Part shown: positions 5,396 to 8,320 of the stretch, piece after piece
How positions within the stretch are numbered: position 1 is the stretch's first letter
Layout of the letters: each line of letters begins with the position of its first letter
NCBI GenBank assembly: GCA_007133095.1
Contig: SLNK01000019.1
Span: forward strand, 1-8,320
Length of the DNA stretch: 8,320 nt
From: Candidatus Peregrinibacteria bacterium
GTDB lineage: Bacteria > Patescibacteriota > Gracilibacteria > UBA1369 > LOWO2-01-FULL-3
Reading direction: 5' to 3'
The notes under the pieces: generated by a model
What the model was told of the DNA's origin: nothing
The model's database searches: none
The model's input: the letters and a program-made list of their open reading frames with translations, nothing else
Program-made: the position numbers and the translations under genes

Positions 5396-8026
5396 TTAGA
5401 GGCTTTTTATTTCTTCTTTTATCCTGGCGATGGATGCCTTTGTTTCTTTTAGGCGTTCTTGCTCCTTGCCAACGAGCTCTTTTGGAGCCTTATCAATGAA
5501 CCCCTTACTGTTTAATTTTTTTTCGATAATTTTCAAGAAGGACTCTTTTGCTTCCAGTTCTTTTTTTAGACGGACCATTTCTTGTTCCGCATCGACCATT
5601 GCGTCCAGGGGGAGATAAATTTTTGTTTCCTTGAGAATTATCGCTTTGGAATTTTCCGGCTTTTTCATCGTTTCTTCCACAATAAGCGTTTCCAATCTCG
5701 CCAGTCTCATTATGGGCTCTCTGTTTTTATCTATTTCTTCACTGTATTTGCCGCCGTGAATAAATGCTCTTATGTATTTACCTGCTTCAACCCCCATTTC
5801 TGCGCGGCAGCTTCTAATTCCGGTTATTATTTCGTGTATGAGTTCCATTGATTCCGCTTCTTTCTTGAATACCAGTTTTTTGTTGTGTTCCGGCCAGTTC
5901 TCCCCTATCAAAAGTGTCTTTGAAGGCGAGGCATGCTCCCATAATTTCTCCGTCACAAAAGGAACAAACGGATGCAACAGTTTTAAAACGTTTCTAAGTA
6001 CGAATATCAAAACGTATGGATTCTTATACTCCCCTTTCGAAATTTCCAGATACCAGTCGCAATATTGTTTCCATATAAATTCGTATATTTTTGTACCGGC
6101 TTCGGAAAATTTATATCCGTTCAGGTCCGAATCAACTTCTTTTATAAGTTGTTGAAGTCCGGTCAATATCCACTTATCCGCAAGAGATTTTACCATCTCC
6201 GGCTGAAATTCTTTTTTCAGATCCTCGTCAGATACGTTCATGAGCGCAAAACGCGCCCCGTTCCAGATTTTGTTTACAAAATTTCGATATCCCGCGATTT
6301 TTTCTTCATATAGGCGCATATCGTTTCCCGGCCCGCTTCCTATCATAAGGCTTAGTCTTACCGCATCCGTGCCGTATTTTTCTATCATTTCCAGGGGGTC
6401 AATGCATGTCTCCGGTCTGGACTTGCTCATTTTTTGTCCGGTTCTGTCCCTGATCAATCCGTGCAGGTAAACCGTGTGAAACGGAATTTCATTTAACGCG
6501 TAATTAGTCATCATTATCATCCTGGCAATCCAGAAAAACAGGATGTCATATCCCGTTTCCATAACCGATGTAGGATGGAAATATTTAAGGTCTTCGGTTT
6601 CTTTGGGCCATCCCAGCGTGGAAAAAGTCCAAAGGCCTGAGGAAAACCATGTGTCCAGTGTGTCGGGATCTCGTTTCCACTCTTTCTTCCCGCATTTTTC
6701 GCATTTTGAAGGCTTTTCCTTCGATGCTTGAGGGTGTTCACAACCCTTGCAATACCAAACGGGAATTCTGTGCCCGAACCAAATTTGCCTGGAAATACAC
6801 CAATCGTGCAAATTGTTCATCCAGTGAAAATATGTTTTTTTAAATCTTGAGGGAAGAATTTTTATTTCTCCTTTTTCAACCACCTCGATGGCTTTTTCTT
6901 TTATCGATTTTTTTGTTCCGCCGTCCTTTATTACCGGTTTATCGACATCAATAAACCACTGTTTGGAAATAAGCGGTTCTATTGAACTTCCACATCTGTA
7001 GCAAACCGATAAATTGTGTTTAAAATCTTCTATTTTTTCTATCAACCCCATCTTTTCCATATCTCTGACCATTGCTTTTCGGCATTCCAATGTGGTCATG
7101 CCTGCATATTTCCCACAGTTGTTTTTCATTCGTCCTTTTTCATCTATGACAGATTTTGATGGGACATTGTGTCTCTCCGCTATTTCGAAATCCGCAAAGC
7201 TGTGAGCCGGCGTTACTTTTACGGCTCCGGATCCAAATTCCGGATCCACCGCATCATCCGCCACTACAATCACTTCAAATTCTCCCAAAACTCCGGGTAT
7301 CTTATATTTTTTGCCGACCATGTCTTTGTATCTTTTGTCTTTTGGATGGACTGCGACCGCTGTGTCTCCCAATTTTGTTTCCGGCCTTGTTGTTGCCAGG
7401 GTGAAAGGCCCGTATTTTATCCAATACAATTTATCGTTTTTCTCCTCGTATTCAACTTCGTCGTTGGCCAGAGTTGATTCGCATCGCGGGCACCAGTTCA
7501 CTATTCTGTTGCCTCTGTATATAAGTCCGTCCTCATACATTCGTATAAAGACCTCGTTTACGGCGTCACTTAATCCCGCGTCCATTGTGTATCTTTCCCT
7601 TGTCCAATCACAACTCGCGCCCATTTTTCTTATTTGGTTGCGGATTGTATCGCGGGAATTTTCTACATATTTTTTAACCTCTTTCAGAAATTCGGTTCTG
7701 CCCAGATCGTATTTTGTTTTCCCTTTTTCCTCAATTAATTGTTCAACTTTGTTTTGAGTCGCGATTGATGCGTGGTCCGTTCCGGGAAGCCAAAGAGCAG
7801 GAACTCCTTTCATCCTTTGATGTCTGATCATTATATCTTCTATCGCCAGCATTACGGCGTGTCCCAAATGCAGGACTCCCGTTGCGTTTGGAGGAGGCAT
7901 AGATATGGTGAAGGGCTTCTTGGAGTGATCAATTTTCGGGGTAAAAAGCCCGCTTTTTTCCCAACTTTTGTATATTTTGTCTTCGTACTTTTTCGCCTCG
8001 TATGCAGGTTCTATTTTGAACTTCAT
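5396..8026 (-). CDS. valS: Valyl-tRNA synthetase
   Basis: Class I synthetase that charges tRNA-Val and edits misactivated threonine. The 876-aa protein is complete and of normal length for the bacterial enzyme. The HIGH-like motif is 'PPNATGVLHLGHA' (45-57) and the second ATP motif 'GQKMSKSRPE' (530-539). 'LPGTDHASIATQ' (80-91) is typical of ValRS. The CP1 editing domain contains 'TTRPETKLGDTAVAVHP' (212-228). CxxC pairs occur at Cys179/182, Cys342/345, Cys426/429 and Cys442/445, consistent with bound zinc. 'DWCISRQIWFGHRIPVWYC' (408-426) and 'LKLLHPFVPFVTEKLW' (681-696) mark the catalytic core and the anticodon-binding domain. The last ~65 residues form the coiled-coil tRNA arm, with the 'GFIDKAPKELV' hinge (842-852) usual for ValRS. 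The ATG start at 8026 has no Shine-Dalgarno. It lies about 18 nt after a predicted transcription start, too short a leader for a T-box riboswitch. Confidence 0.98.
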   Translation of the reverse strand: MKFKIEPAYEAKKYEDKIYKSWEKSGLFTPKIDHSKKPFTISMPPPNATGVLHLGHAVMLAIEDIMIRHQRMKGVPALWLPGTDHASIATQNKVEQLIEEKGKTKYDLGRTEFLKEVKKYVENSRDTIRNQIRKMGASCDWTRERYTMDAGLSDAVNEVFIRMYEDGLIYRGNRIVNWCPRCESTLANDEVEYEEKNDKLYWIKYGPFTLATTRPETKLGDTAVAVHPKDKRYKDMVGKKYKIPGVLGEFEVIVVADDAVDPEFGSGAVKVTPAHSFADFEIAERHNVPSKSVIDEKGRMKNNCGKYAGMTTLECRKAMVRDMEKMGLIEKIEDFKHNLSVCYRCGSSIEPLISKQWFIDVDKPVIKDGGTKKSIKEKAIEVVEKGEIKILPSRFKKTYFHWMNNLHDWCISRQIWFGHRIPVWYCKGCEHPQASKEKPSKCEKCGKKEWKRDPDTLDTWFSSGLWTFSTLGWPKETEDLKYFHPTSVMETGYDILFFWIARMIMMTNYALNEIPFHTVYLHGLIRDRTGQKMSKSRPETCIDPLEMIEKYGTDAVRLSLMIGSGPGNDMRLYEEKIAGYRNFVNKIWNGARFALMNVSDEDLKKEFQPEMVKSLADKWILTGLQQLIKEVDSDLNGYKFSEAGTKIYEFIWKQYCDWYLEISKGEYKNPYVLIFVLRNVLKLLHPFVPFVTEKLWEHASPSKTLLIGENWPEHNKKLVFKKEAESMELIHEIITGIRSCRAEMGVEAGKYIRAFIHGGKYSEEIDKNREPIMRLARLETLIVEETMKKPENSKAIILKETKIYLPLDAMVDAEQEMVRLKKELEAKESFLKIIEKKLNSKGFIDKAPKELVGKEQERLKETKASIARIKEEIKSL

Positions 8027-8050
8027 TCCAATTTAATTATTTTCTGTGTG

Positions 8051-8080
8051 ATTCTATCAGAGTTGAGCGAATAGTGACAA
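8051..8080 (-). promoter_or_regulatory. Promoter for valS (TTGTCA-18-TAGAAT, extended -10)
   Basis: On the minus strand TTGTCA (8075-8080) and TAGAAT (8051-8056) are 18 nt apart, and TGA precedes the -10 (a TGn extension). Predicted initiation near 8044 gives a leader of about 17 nt to the valS ATG. Each hexamer matches five of six consensus bases. It is divergent from the promoter at 8106-8134, with 25 bases between the two -35 boxes. Confidence 0.6.
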
Positions 8081-8105
8081 ACTTAATTTTGAGGCATGCG
8101 GTTCG

Positions 8106-8134
8106 TTGACATTGATGCCCCGTTAATCTATAAT
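8106..8134 (+). promoter_or_regulatory. Perfect-consensus sigma-70 promoter for the rightmost gene
   Basis: TTGACA (8106-8111), a 17-base spacer and TATAAT (8129-8134) match the bacterial consensus at all twelve positions. Transcription should begin near 8141, leaving a leader of about 19 nt before the ATG at 8161. This is the strongest promoter in the window and implies high expression unless repressed. Confidence 0.75.
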
Positions 8135-8160
8135 TTGAAGAGGTTTATTTATTTTTGAAT

Positions 8161-8320
8161 ATGGCTGACACGTCACAAGAAAGAAGAGAAAAAATTTTTG
8201 CTCCGCGTGAGGAGATGCCGGAAAGACAAGATCAAATTGAGACGGGCGTCCAATCGGGAGTTGATTTAAGAGTGGGGAAGGAAGTTTCCGAACGTGTAAG
8301 AACGGTGGAAGGCGTGGAAG
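8161..8320 (+). CDS. N-terminal fragment of a hydrophilic protein of unknown function (partial)
   Basis: The reading frame opens with ATG at 8161 and stays open for 53 codons to the right edge. The visible sequence begins 'MADTSQERREKIFAPREEMP' and continues with many Glu, Arg, Gln and Val residues. It has no hydrophobic segment, no signal peptide and no motif I recognise, and looks disordered or helical. I cannot assign a family. That it is a real gene rests on its perfect promoter at a suitable distance, the ATG, and the uninterrupted frame in the only direction left free by valS. No Shine-Dalgarno is present near the ATG; a purine run GAAGAGG at 8137-8143 is too far upstream. Confidence 0.65.
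   Translation, partial: MADTSQERREKIFAPREEMPERQDQIETGVQSGVDLRVGKEVSERVRTVEGVE

Noticed and set aside
7311..7757. 148-codon plus-strand open frame inside valS
   Set aside because: It is fully antisense to conserved ValRS coding sequence and has the same Ser/Phe-rich shadow composition; the other plus-strand frames over valS and glyQS were rejected for the same reason.
8027..8105. T-box or other riboswitch upstream of valS
   Set aside because: The inferred leader is only about 17 nt and the whole intergenic space contains two divergent promoters, leaving no room for a structured leader.
1..8320. tRNA, rRNA, CRISPR array, insertion sequence or prophage genes
   Set aside because: No cloverleaf, rRNA block, regularly spaced repeat, transposase motif or phage gene was seen on either strand, and coding genes fill nearly all of the window.

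Overview
The window looks like a piece of a Candidate Phyla Radiation (Patescibacteria, probably Parcubacteria-like) genome. The evidence is indirect. The DNA is AT-rich and tightly packed, and the synthetases are compact. The left edge carries a membrane protein family I know mainly from these lineages (DUF8128-type, linked to type IV secretion), and there is a sigma-region-4/HARE fusion of a kind seen in them. No rRNA, tRNA, CRISPR array or insertion sequence is visible.

Layout. Positions 1-623 (minus) hold the N-terminal 207 codons of a membrane-anchored DUF8128/T4SS-type protein that runs off the left edge. Positions 678-2757 (minus) are a compact translation-quality operon: a DUF3467 protein, then dtd (D-aminoacyl-tRNA deacylase), then glyQS (alpha2-type glycyl-tRNA synthetase), with a 3-nt gap and an overlap of about 20 nt. 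Positions 2894-4390 (plus) encode two DNA-binding proteins: a stand-alone OmpR/PhoB-type winged helix without a receiver domain, and a 354-aa protein joining a sigma-70 region 4 to what look like several tandem HARE-type winged helices. Positions 4380-5303 (minus) encode a Lys-rich TPR-like protein that converges on the fusion gene, with an 11-nt overlap of the 3' ends. Positions 5396-8026 (minus) are valS. From 8161 (plus) a hydrophilic protein of unknown function begins and runs off the right edge.

Regulation. Six sigma-70-like promoters can be proposed by eye. Four of them (valS, the TPR gene, the DUF8128 gene and the dtd operon) carry a TGn extended -10. The one before the rightmost gene is a perfect TTGACA-17-TATAAT. 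Inferred 5' leaders are about 17-33 nt, AT-rich, and none shows a convincing Shine-Dalgarno sequence. A dyad overlaps the promoter of the dtd operon, next to the divergent winged-helix gene.

How it fits together. Most of the window is housekeeping: charging of tRNA-Gly and tRNA-Val plus D-amino-acid/glycine proofreading. The least ordinary part is the central pair of DNA-binding genes. The fusion protein has a near-canonical -35-recognition helix but no region 2, so it could touch promoters or RNA polymerase without being a sigma factor. I see no evidence for a complete new multi-gene system here.
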